NCBI GenBank assembly: GCA_019739295.1
Contig: JAHHDV010000021.1
Location: forward strand, 7,554-71,553
From: Taibaiella sp.
GTDB lineage: Bacteria; Bacteroidota; Bacteroidia; Chitinophagales; Chitinophagaceae
Direction: 5' to 3'
Length of the DNA: 64,000 nucleotides
Below the pieces are notes generated by a model, which saw only the letters and a list, made by a program, of their open reading frames with translations, had not been told where the DNA came from and searched no databases. The translations under genes were made by a program, and so were the position numbers. Below, piece after piece: positions 19,153-28,456 of this stretch; positions within the stretch are counted from its first letter, which is position 1; each line of letters starts with the position of its first letter.

Positions 19153-20853
19153 TCAGCTGTCTGCAGAGCGGCGGGATCGCCTGAAGGACTGGAATAGCGC
19201 ACCCAGCAGGATGACAGCGAGTGCACCTACTACATTTAACCAAAGGAAGGCCACTACATCCCACCAGTAAAAAGCAATAACGATGATTTCCGAAACGGCC
19301 ACTGCCCAGAAGGTCGCAGAGCCTTTGATGCTTTTAAAGAAAAATGCAACCAGGAATATACCCAATATCGGGCCATAGAATAAGCTCCCCAATACATTCA
19401 CCGCCTCTATAAGGGAACCCATACTCTTAGCGATAAATATGGCCGTCAATATGCTGAATACACCCCAGAACAATGTATACCAGCGCGCATACGCCAGCTC
19501 CTGCCGGTTATTCATTTTTTCCTTCCGCATCAATTGGTGGAAATCGATCAGTGTAGCCGAAGCCAGTGAATTCAGGGCTGCCGAGATCGATCCCCAGCTG
19601 GCGAGAAAGATAATAGCGAAGATAAGCCCTACCACGCCTGCAGGGAGGTAATGCTGGACAAAATATAAAAACACATAATTCACATCCTTCTCCTCTACAG
19701 GCAGCTGATGGTCACGGATGACCTGGGTAACCGTTCCCCTAAGGGAATCTGAATGATGAATACCTTGCTGCAATTGCAACTGTAAATGGTGTACCTCTGC
19801 TTCTGCGCCGTTGCGATCAGCCTGTAACAGCTGCCGGGCAATGGCTTCATTATTGTTTACCACCGATTGATATTCCTCCCCGACCAGCCGCATCTGCTCA
19901 GGACGTGCCTTTTGCGCTTGCTCCAAGGCATATTGATTGAAGAAAACGGGACTTTTCTGCAAGAGGAAAAAGCTAAAGAGCAAGGCTCCCAACAACAGGA
20001 TAAAAAACTGCATCGGGATCTTGACGATACCATTCATCAATATGCCCATTCTTGCACTCCTGAGGTCCTTACCGGTCAGGTACCTCCCCACCTGGCTCTG
20101 ATCCGTCCCGAAATAAGACAGCGCCAGAAAGAAACCCCCGATAATGCCCGACCATATGTTGAACTTATCATTCAGGTTAAAATCCGTGGTGATCACATTG
20201 AGCTTACCGGACTTCCCGGCCAGCAATAAAGCTTCTCCCAACCCGACACCTTCCGGCATCATGCGGACCACCCACACCCCGGCCAGGATCATGGCACCGA
20301 TGATGATGGCAAACTGCAGCTTCTGGGTATGGGCAATGGCTTTTGCACCGCCGGTAATAGAATAGATGATCAGGAAGCCCCCGATAAGGATACTGCAGAT
20401 CTCTATATTCCAGTGAAAGATGGCAGAAAGCACAATAGCGGGAGCCAGCACGCTCATGCCTGTAGATATTCCTCTCGAGAAAAGGAACAATATACCGGTA
20501 AAAATCCGGGTCTTCCGGTCAAAGCGGGTATCCAGGAACTGGTAGGCCGTATAAACTTTCTGCTTCTGGAAGTAAGGGATAAACACAGCACTGACGACGA
20601 CCATGGCTAAAGGCAATCCAAAATAATATTGTACAAACCGCATTCCGTCACTATAGGATTGTCCCGGGCCGGATATAAAGGTGATCGCACTGGCCTGTGT
20701 GGCCATGATACCGATGAGCACGGTGTACCAGGGCTGGTTTTTGCCTGCCAGGATAAAACTGTCTGACCCGGTCTGGCCTCTCCCTTTATATACGCCATAT
20801 ACAATAATGCATAGAAGGGTAGCAGAAAGTATAATCCAGTCTAAGGTACTCAT
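19153..20853 (-). CDS. Sodium:solute symporter (SSS family)
   Basis: 566 residues from ATG 20853 (MSTLDWIILSATLLCIIVYG). The SSS fold is seen as about 13 to 14 hydrophobic segments with family stretches AGKNQPWYTVLIGIMATQASAI, GMRFVQYYFGLPLA, YQFLDTRFDRKTR and LSYFGTDQSQVGRYLTGKDL. A long polar loop around residues 315-400 (rich in Q and E) interrupts the membrane part, as in the Bacteroidota SSS subgroup. The substrate is unknown. The start codon overlaps the stop of a 36-residue membrane ORF (ATGA overlap), suggesting translational coupling. Confidence 0.9.
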   Translation of the reverse strand: MSTLDWIILSATLLCIIVYGVYKGRGQTGSDSFILAGKNQPWYTVLIGIMATQASAITFISGPGQSYSDGMRFVQYYFGLPLAMVVVSAVFIPYFQKQKVYTAYQFLDTRFDRKTRIFTGILFLFSRGISTGMSVLAPAIVLSAIFHWNIEICSILIGGFLIIYSITGGAKAIAHTQKLQFAIIIGAMILAGVWVVRMMPEGVGLGEALLLAGKSGKLNVITTDFNLNDKFNIWSGIIGGFFLALSYFGTDQSQVGRYLTGKDLRSARMGILMNGIVKIPMQFFILLLGALLFSFFLLQKSPVFFNQYALEQAQKARPEQMRLVGEEYQSVVNNNEAIARQLLQADRNGAEAEVHHLQLQLQQGIHHSDSLRGTVTQVIRDHQLPVEEKDVNYVFLYFVQHYLPAGVVGLIFAIIFLASWGSISAALNSLASATLIDFHQLMRKEKMNNRQELAYARWYTLFWGVFSILTAIFIAKSMGSLIEAVNVLGSLFYGPILGIFLVAFFFKSIKGSATFWAVAVSEIIVIAFYWWDVVAFLWLNVVGALAVILLGALFQSFRRSRRSADS

Positions 20854-20960
20854 CTCCAGTATACAGTAAACCAATAGAACAACAGGATATATACCACCAG
20901 GGATACCAGGACAGCCGTGTGCCATGTCTTCCATTGGTTCTTCTCTTGCCGCTGGTTCAT
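20850..20960 (-). CDS. 36-residue single-pass membrane protein coupled to the symporter
   Basis: ATG 20960 opens a 36-residue frame (MNQRQEKNQWKTWHTAVLVS start, ending FYWFTVYWR). It has a basic, hydrophilic head and a single transmembrane helix (TAVLVSLVVYILLFYWFTVYW). Its stop TGA overlaps the symporter ATG. SSS transporters in other lineages are often preceded by small helper membrane proteins (DUF485, DUF4212), and the arrangement here is analogous though the sequence is much shorter. I recognise no family. The upstream extension to 21056 is not needed. Confidence 0.55.
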   Translation of the reverse strand: MNQRQEKNQWKTWHTAVLVSLVVYILLFYWFTVYWR

Positions 20961-21171
20961 TTGATTGATTTGATTGAAAAGGATAAAAATAAAAAATCTT
21001 ATTGAGATTGCAGGGACAGAATTGTCAGGAATGAAATGAACGGGTTCAACCTGCATCTTTTAGGAAGTTCTCCTCTCACCGTTTCATCACAAGGCATATA
21101 TTTTCATCACGTTTCAAAATCTGCTTTATCTTTATCATTCATTACATTCCGAATTTACCTTGACTACATAT

Positions 21172-22469
21172 ATGCTTTCCGGCTTATCCAAGTTCCGAGC
21201 CCGGCTGCCTGTCCGGCTAAATTTCTGGTTGGTATTGGGGTGGATTGGGGTGCTTTACTATTTTGCATACCAATATCATCCCCGGCTGCCGGATGCCGGT
21301 ATCTTCAATTACCCATTCGTCAACCTTCTGGTCGTTATTGCGTTCTGGTTTGTATTGATCGTGTTTCTGTTCTCCACAGTTACCGTCTTCTTTAGTTTTT
21401 TAATCTTTCAATTCGGGAAAAAGGCCCTGTTCAAAAACATCCTTGAATCGGGAGTCAAACATGTGAAAAGCGGCTTCATAAAGGGCAATATCCCCTTATA
21501 TCTCAAGCCCCTGCTGGGCAAACTCCAGGCGATGATCTGGTATCGAGAACGAAATCAGCGGCCTACATTCATTCACAAAATACCCATCGGTAAGTTTACC
21601 ATGGAATTACCGATTGTTCACATCCGGGTATATACTGTCCAGGAGATGGATTTACTCTTTTTGGATTTCCTGAGGATGTATCGTTTACCCGCGGCACTGT
21701 ATAGCGTCAGTACATTCTCCAGAGAGCCCGCTGTACTCAGAATGGAAGAGCAGCCTGTTTGCCCCCCGGGTATACCACGAAGAGAACACAGCTACGGATC
21801 AGGTATTATACCATCCCGGCGAATGGCTTCAGTTCAAAACATACGAGACAGGGGATGATGTGCGCAGGATCTTATGGAAGTTATATGCCAAAAGCAAAGA
21901 CCTGTATGTCAGGCACCATGAGCCCTACACCCAGCATAGCTCACGCATTACACTGGTCGTATTTTTCGAACTGGATGCATATTTCTATAAGTACATTTAA
22001 CCCTGTCCTCCTGCAATTCCTGCTGGACAAATACAAGAATATTATATACACCATATATAAAAAACTGAACGGCCTGCATAAAGATCTGGAACTGGTCGTC
22101 CATCATGGCGGTAAAGCCACTACTGATGAAGAAGTAAAGAACCTGATCGCTGCTTCCGAATGGCAGACGACACATCATCATATAGAAACTCCCGGAACGG
22201 TCACACCTGATCCTGCACTCACTGATTCCCTCAGATTTGATCCATGCAATAGAAGAGGCACACCATCGGGAGATATCCGTGATTCCTCTGGTTCATGATC
22301 TGCTGATAAACAAAACAGACAGGTGGTGGTGGAGGATGGCTCTTTAAGAAAAGAGCCCGGAAAGCCCTTGGATATCCAGAATTACTTACCTGCACCTAAA
22401 GCATTGCAGCAATTAAAGAAAGAAGAGGCAGAACGCGTGGACCAGCTTCGCCAATTAAATGCTAAATAA
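21172..22469 (+). pseudogene. DUF58-type membrane protein, interrupted by several frameshifts
   Basis: The start is intact: MLSGLSKFRARLPVRLNFW, two transmembrane helices (to residue about 80), then a cytoplasmic region through VHIRVYTVQEMDLLFLDFLRMYR. Near 21730-21770 the frame changes, and another frame reads ETGDDVRRILWKLYAKSKDL, which is the DUF58 signature (R-R-I-x-W-K). A later frame carries PGKPLDIQNYLPAPKALQQL and ends at TAA 22469. The pieces are collinear and conserved, so this is one gene of about 430 codons cut by at least three indels. DUF58 proteins often accompany MoxR AAA ATPases and vWA proteins; none is seen here. Real decay cannot be excluded. Confidence 0.7.
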
Positions 22470-22484
22470 GCTCATTACATATTT

Positions 22485-23420
22485 ATGAAAAACCTTTGCT
22501 TACTTCTGTTTATATCATGACAGGCTCTTCTGTACAGCTACATCATGGGCACAGACAACCCGGTATACTGCAGCAGAAGTGATGCGCATCCTTAGCGATG
22601 ACTCCTTTGAAGGGCGAGCTCCGGGCAGTTCCGGAATGGGAGAAAGCTGTGACCTGGGTCGAATCTTATTTAAAAGATGCAGGCATCGCCCCTTACTTCG
22701 GGTATGGATACAGGGATTCGTTCAGCTCCGGTGATATCCATACCTACAATGTAGTGGGCATCATCCCGGCTGCAGAACCGACTGACCGGTTTGTCATCCT
22801 GTCTGCCCATCTGGATCACCTGGGCACTGTGGCAGGCGAACCGGGTACAGATCATATCTTTAACGGTGCCAATGATAATGCCAGCGGAGTAGCTGCTGTT
22901 TTATCCATAGCTTCAGGACTAAAGGATACCAGGCTTCAGTATAACCTGCTGGTTGTCCTGTTTCTCCGCTGAAGAATCCGGTTTGCTGGGTTCTCTGCAT
23001 ATGGCCCGGTGGATGAAACGGGATGACATCCACCTGGCGTATGTCATCAATTTGGAAATGCTGGGAGCCCCCTTATGCTCCTAGCACCGGGCAAAGTATA
23101 TATGACGGGCTGGGATCATTCGGATATGGGTGCCTGCATCAACCGGTTTATATGGCTCAGAATTGGGCGGTCCGGTTTGAAATGGGTGAAATGTACCGGC
23201 TATTCGAACATTCTGACAATTACCCCTTCTACCAGGTAATGAAGATACCGGCCCCATACATTGAGCACTTTTTGATCTCAATTCTTATGAATATTACCAC
23301 CACACCGATGATGAAGCAACGGCTATCGACATCCTGCATCTTGAAGAGATTACCCGGAAGCTGGGTGTAGCGTTGGAAAGGTTGCTGACGTCTTCTATGG
23401 AGATACTAAGCCGTGATTGA
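22485..23420 (+). pseudogene. M28 family metallopeptidase, interrupted by several frameshifts
   Basis: Starting at ATG 22485 (MKNLCLLLFIS, a broken signal peptide), the collinear pieces read RILSDDSFEGRAPGSSGM, then VTWVESYLKDAGIAPYFGYG. These are followed by FVILSAHLDHLG (zinc ligand H and D), GANDNASGVAAVLSIA (bridging D), AEESGLLGS (catalytic E-E) and, in a further frame, STFDLNSYEYYHHTDDEAT (last zinc histidine). All active-site residues of an M28 aminopeptidase are therefore present but spread over at least four frames. It ends at TGA 23420. Role of the family: periplasmic or secreted aminopeptidase with two zinc ions. Confidence 0.72.
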
Positions 23421-23504
23421 CCCAAAGCCTCTATGGCAAATAGCCTGAATGTGACACCGTCCGGATGTTTACAAACCGGCAACACAGCCCCTGGGCATTA
23501 CAAT

Positions 23505-24909
23505 TCAAAACTCTGGTGCCGCTTCGGGATGATCACATGCCTGAAATCCCATATGCTCCAAACGGTCCCCTGAACGGCAATTGAGATTCCGGTTCTCCAT
23601 GTACCAGGAAGATTTTTCTGACTTCTTCCGGATGCTGGCAGGAGATCCATTTCATCAGGTCTGCGTAATCACCATGCGCGCTCAAACTCGAGATTTTTGG
23701 CTACTTCTGCAATGACCGTAATGGCGCTCTCCGAATATGCCTACTTCTGCGGCACCGGCTGCCAACCTGCCTCCCAGCGATTCCGGCTCACAATATCCCA
23801 CAATAAGGATAGTATTCCTGCCATCTTCTATATTGTTGGCAATATGATGCTTTACCCTTCCGGCCTCTGCCATTTCCGGATGCAGATATAATGACCGCCG
23901 GTTTCTTTAAGCCCGTTAAGCTTCTTCGACTGCTCTGCTTTCTCTATGTATTGCAAACCCGGGAAATCAAAGGGGGTCTTCGTCTATTTTTTAATATTTC
24001 CCTGACATGTGTATTGAACAGGCCGGGGAAATTTCTTGGTCAGCTCTGTGATCTCGATGGACATCGGGCTATCCAGGTAATAATCGACCTTGGGCAATCG
24101 TTTTTTCGAGGGACAATCTGTTCAGCGCATAGATGCAGCTCCTGGGTCCTTCCCACACTGAATGCCGGGATGATGAGCTTTCCTTTCTTCTCCACACATG
24201 TATGGATGATATGTCGGAGCAATAGTTCGATGGTATCAACGAAGGCACCATGAAGCTTATTCCCGTAAGTAGATTCCAACAGGATATAATCTGATTGGGA
24301 AAACGTAGCCGGCGACTGGAGGATATCGTCATTGTACCTGCCGATGTCCCCGCTAAAGGTCAGCACCTGCTCCTTCCCGTCCCGGTTCCATTTTACCTGG
24401 ACAAAGGCCGAACCTAAGATATGCCCGGCCTCTTTATACTGGAAGAACACACCATCGAATATTTCATACCATTGATTATAATCCCGGATGACAAACAAAG
24501 GGAAGACCCGGGCTGCATCATCCATTCCGTACAAAGGAGTAACCAGCGGCTTGCCCTGCCTTTGTTTGCGTTTGTTCACATGCTGCACATCCATCTCCTG
24601 GATATAAGCGCTGTCCTTCAGAAGTACTTCCGTAAATGCTGCAGTAGCTTCCGTACAGTATATAGAGCCATTGAATCCCTGCTTCACCAGCCTCGGCAAT
24701 AAGCCGGTATGATCGATATGTGCATGGGAGAGGATCACAGCATCTATTTCTGCCGGATCAAAACCAAATTGCTGGTTGAGCTCCAGGGTTTGTAATCCCA
24801 TTCCCTGAAACATACCACAATCCAATAAAACCTTTTTCCCATTGTCAAATTCCAATAAATGTTTTGAACCGGTTACCGTCTGAGCTGCCCCGTGAAAGGT
24901 TATCTTCAT
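23505..24909 (-). pseudogene. MBL-fold / beta-CASP RNA-processing hydrolase, frameshifted in the C-terminal half
   Basis: From ATG 24909 (MKITFHGAAQTVTGSKHLLE) the protein carries LLDCGMFQG, the HAHIDHTG zinc motif, the GHILGSAFV histidine, the SGDIGR aspartate and ESTYGNKLH, then IIPAFSVGRTQE of the beta-CASP domain. After about residue 290 the frame breaks repeatedly. Other frames continue with EAGRVKHHIANNIEDGRN, SSLSAHGDYADLMKW (motif B/C histidine) and FLVHGEPES, ending at 23505. Reconstructed length is about 467 residues, typical of the YSH1/RNase J-like group without OB domain. Role: metal-dependent nuclease acting on RNA, or possibly DNA. Confidence 0.75.
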
Positions 24910-24990
24910 ATAGGTTATCGTTTTTTCAAAGCTAAAAGTAGCATCTTTTACGGTCAATATTATACTTTTAACCAAATGTTGCATAGCAAA

Positions 24991-25027
24991 AATAATGTCG
25001 GGCACCTGTTAGGTGCCCGACATTATT
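24991..25027. terminator. Perfect 17-bp hairpin between two minus-strand genes
   Basis: The arms AATAATGTCGGGCACCT and AGGTGCCCGACATTATT are fully complementary around a 3-base loop. On the minus strand a short T run follows. It lies 27 bases beyond the end of the outer-membrane barrel gene, so it most likely ends that transcript. Confidence 0.75.
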
Positions 25028-25053
25028 ACAACAATAACTTTTCAGGAAATTTA

Positions 25054-25680
25054 TTATAATTTAATCCTGTATCCGACACCGACGTTCCACCTGTTGATAT
25101 TGTTGGTCACATCAGCTACATTGGATAAATTGCCAAGGCCAAGGCCATATCCGCCTTTTACATATACGCCCCAGGGGGTTTCATACCCGAGGTTGAAGTT
25201 AAAGCCCCAGTCAAACGGGTTTGTTTCCGCATCCTCACTTCCGAAAGTGATATCGTTTTCTATATCCCCTGTGGGAAGTCCTTCGATTTTGTTTTTACCT
25301 GAAAGTGCATATCCTATGTATGGTCCCGCTTCTACGAAGATCGAACCTGCATCAGGGGAAAAATGATACCGGTAGCCCAGGTTTACAGGCACCTGTAAGT
25401 AATGCATGCTCGTAGTTGTGGTTACTCCTGCAACCTCTGTCTTACCACCTAATAGCTGGTAGTTAAGCCCGGGTTTTACATACAATCCGCTCCCCAGATC
25501 CATATTTACGCCTACTCCTACATTGAACCCGGTAGCATTATCTGAAGTGGTAGCATCATTATCACCGATTTTGGTACGGATAGTAGAGAAGTTAGCGCCT
25601 GCTTCAGGGTCTATGGTGATTTGAGAAAATCCGGTGTGCGCGATAGCGGCACTTGCTAATACTAAAACTAGTTTTTTCAT
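25054..25680 (-). CDS. Outer-membrane beta-barrel protein (PorT-like family)
   Basis: 208 residues. A signal peptide (MKKLVLVLASAAIAHTGFSQ) is followed by an eight-stranded barrel pattern: EAGANFSTI, NVGVGVNMDLGSGLYVKPGL, NLGYRYHFS, VEAGPYIGYALSG, DWGFNFNLGYETPWGVYVKG. It ends in a C-terminal strand WNVGVGYRIKL, the sort recognised by the BAM complex. The family function is not defined beyond an outer-membrane location. The gene is monocistronic and ends at a strong hairpin. Confidence 0.85.
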   Translation of the reverse strand: MKKLVLVLASAAIAHTGFSQITIDPEAGANFSTIRTKIGDNDATTSDNATGFNVGVGVNMDLGSGLYVKPGLNYQLLGGKTEVAGVTTTTSMHYLQVPVNLGYRYHFSPDAGSIFVEAGPYIGYALSGKNKIEGLPTGDIENDITFGSEDAETNPFDWGFNFNLGYETPWGVYVKGGYGLGLGNLSNVADVTNNINRWNVGVGYRIKL

Positions 25681-26002
25681 TTTTTCTGTTTGGTTTGTTA
25701 TTTAATGTTTTTTCGAAAGCGCATTTGCTATGCTTTTTCTTGAGGGCAAATGTCCTTCGGTTTTCTGCTCCGGGAAAGTACCAGATCCGTGAAACGGCTA
25801 AAATCGGCCGTGAAATGGATTGCGTTTTTTTTAATGTAGCGTCATATTCCATTCACCCCGCAATTTGTCCGTTTCACAGTTCTCCGCTTTTTAGCATCTG
25901 CAGCATTATACCAGTTTTGCATTTCATATGCTTTGGGAAATGATGCGTGCTGCTCATATCTCATCATGAATCCTTTCAAACCTATACAACTATAAAAAAT
26001 AA
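25681..26002. other. Divergent intergenic region before the efflux operon
   Basis: About 320 bases between the divergent barrel gene and the efflux operon. It must carry promoters for both. No regulator gene and no clear operator palindrome were found; the stretch is moderately AT-rich. Confidence 0.5.
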
Positions 26003-27341
26003 ATGATGAAAAAGACAATCTCTGCAATGGCTGTGATGCTCATCACCGGAGTATTTGCCTATGGGCAATCAGAACTGACTCTGGAAAGTGCCGTAAGTCA
26101 TGCATTGGAGCACAAAGTCGAAGCGGTAAAGGCACAACTGGATATTAAAAACAGTGAATACCAGATCGAAGAGGTAAGGGCAAATGCACTTCCCCAGATC
26201 AATGGAAGTGCCGGCCTTACCTATAATGCCATCTTACAAAAAATGGCATTGAATATGGGTGGACAGACTACAGTGATTGAAATGGGGGTGCCCTGGCAGA
26301 CTACGGCTACCCTACAGCTCGATCAGCAGATCTTCAATATGGCTGTGTTTGAAGGATTGAAAGCAGCCAAAAACACAAGGGAATTCTATCTGATCAATGC
26401 TGAGCTTACCGAGGAACAGATCATAGAAAAGGTGGCGAACAGCTATTATGAAATGTTTAAAACCAAATCCCAGATCAAAACTATAGAAAGTACGATAGGC
26501 AATACAACCAGAATAAGGGATGTATTATCCAGCCTTTACGAAAATGGGCTGGCAAAAAAAAATAGATCTGGACAGGATGAATGTTGCGCTCAATAATCTA
26601 ATGAGCTCCAAGCAGCAGCTTCTAAATGCGTTGACACTTCAGGAAAACGCTTTGAAATATCTGATAGGAATGGATATCCAGACACCGATCACCCTCCCGG
26701 AAAACACGTTTGAAGTAGACAGGTATGTGCAATTAGAGAAAACTGATGGCGTAGCGCACAGAACAGAAATCCAGCTGATGGAAAAGCAGGGGGAATTGCT
26801 CAGAATGAATAAAAAAGCAATCGAAGCCCAGAGGTACCCTTCTTTAAGCCTTACAGCCAATTACGGGTATATGGGCATGGGCAGCCAGTTCCCCTGGTTT
26901 TCAGGTTCAGAACGGGGTGTCAATTGGTCTAACTTTTCCGGTATAGGATTGAACCTGAGGGTGCCGATCTTCACCGGCTTTGCCACCCGTGCCAAAATCA
27001 ATCAGGCACAGATTGAGATCGACAAGTTCCAGGCTGACCTGGAAGATACCAAACTGGCACTGAGCATGGCTACGGAAAATGCATATACACAGATCAATAA
27101 TTCGTTGATAACCCTTAATACCCAAAAAGCAAATATGGACCTGGCGAAGGATGTATTGAATGACATTGAGAATAATTACAATAACGGGTTAGCCACGCTT
27201 ACCGACCTGCTGGATGCAGAAACCTCGTATTCCGATGCCCGGAATAACTATACCAATGCATTGTTGGATTATAAACTTGCAGAGATCCAACTGGTAAAGG
27301 CAAAAGGAGAACTAAAGACTTATTATACCCAATCAAACTAA
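26003..27341 (+). CDS. TolC-family outer-membrane efflux protein (one frameshift)
   Basis: A signal peptide (MMKKTISAMAVMLITGVFAYG) is followed by two outer-membrane-factor repeats: LTLESAVSHALEHKVEAVKAQ, then IEEVRANALPQINGSAG, and in the second half LDAETSYSDARNNYTNALLDYKLAEIQL. The frame breaks at the nine-A run 26554-26562. Removing one A gives AKKIDLDRMNVALNN, joining both halves into about 445 residues, the normal TolC length. It forms the trimeric outer-membrane duct of a tripartite pump. It is the first gene of an operon with the MFP (27370) and RND (28457) genes. Confidence 0.9.
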
Positions 27342-27369
27342 ATAATAACACACCATCAAAAAGGAAAAA

Positions 27370-28430
27370 ATGAAAAGAATTATTATAAGCAGCATCATCG
27401 CCATTGCTACCATAGCAGGAATCATTTTTGTACTGAATAAAAATCAAAATGCAAATGCCAAGGTTACAGAAATCGTAGCGCAAAAAAAACACCGCGGTTA
27501 CAGTACGTGCTGAAGTTGCGGAGAACAGAGAGCTGAATCTGGAATATATAACCAATGGTGTTTTTTTCCGCAAAACAGGAAGTCATGATCTCTGCTGAGG
27601 CCTCGGGTAAGGTAGCAAGGGTATTGGTAGCCGAAGGAGCCTTTGTAAAAGCAGGGCAAACATTGGCCATTATCGAGGCAGACAAGCAAAATGTCACCGT
27701 CTCGAATGCACAAGCTGTATATAACAACGCGAAAGCAGAGGTAGAACGTTTCGAGAATGCCTTTAAAACAGGCGGTGTTACCAAACAGCAACTGGACCAG
27801 GTAAACCTTCAGCTGGAAAATGCAAAGAACAACCTCCGCAGCGCGCAGCTTACCGCTTCGGATGTCAACATCACTGCTTCATTCGCAGGGATCGTCAACA
27901 AAAGGATGATAGAGCCGGGTTCGTATGTCAATCCCGGGATGCAGCTTTTCGAGGTGGTCAACGTATCTACCCTGAAATTAAAAATAAATGTGGATGAAAA
28001 GAATATTGCTTCCGTAAGCATCGGGCAACCTGTAAAAGTAGAAACTACGGTGCTTCCCAACCAGTCATGGGAAGGTGTCGTCACCTTCATCGCTCCCAAA
28101 GCTGATGCGAGCCTGAACTTCCCGGTAGAATTAGAGATCAGGAACAATGCAAACAACGATCTTAAAGCCGGGATGTATGGTACCGCTCGTTTCGGGGCGA
28201 ACGGCACTTCCAGCGTTTTTGTTATTCCGAGAACCGCGTTTGTGGGTAATGTAAGCTCCAATCAGGTTTTTGTCGTAAAAGAGGGCAAGGCCATGTTGAC
28301 GCAGGTAGTACCCGGCAGAAACTTTGGAGATTATGTTGAAATCATTTCCGGAGTCCAGCAGGGAGAACAGGTAATCACTACAGGCCAGATCAACCTATTG
28401 AACGAAACTCCTGTAGAAATTATTAAATAA
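27370..28430 (+). CDS. RND efflux periplasmic adaptor (MFP), two frameshifts near the N-terminus
   Basis: From ATG 27370 the protein starts with an inner-membrane signal/anchor (MKRIIISSIIAIATIAGIIF). Two homopolymers break the frame: eight A at 27482-27489 and seven T at 27561-27567. Dropping one base from each gives AQKNTAVTVRAEVAEN and GVFSAKQEVMISAEASGKV, in frame with the rest, for about 352 residues. Domains: lipoyl/barrel-sandwich halves (residues 65-95 and about 160-195), a coiled-coil hairpin between them (TKQQLDQVNLQLENAKNNL), a beta-barrel and a membrane-proximal domain. It bridges the RND pump and the TolC duct. It lies 28 bases after tolC and 26 before the RND gene. Confidence 0.9.
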
Positions 28431-28456
28431 CCCCATTTAAAGGAAAAGAATATACG

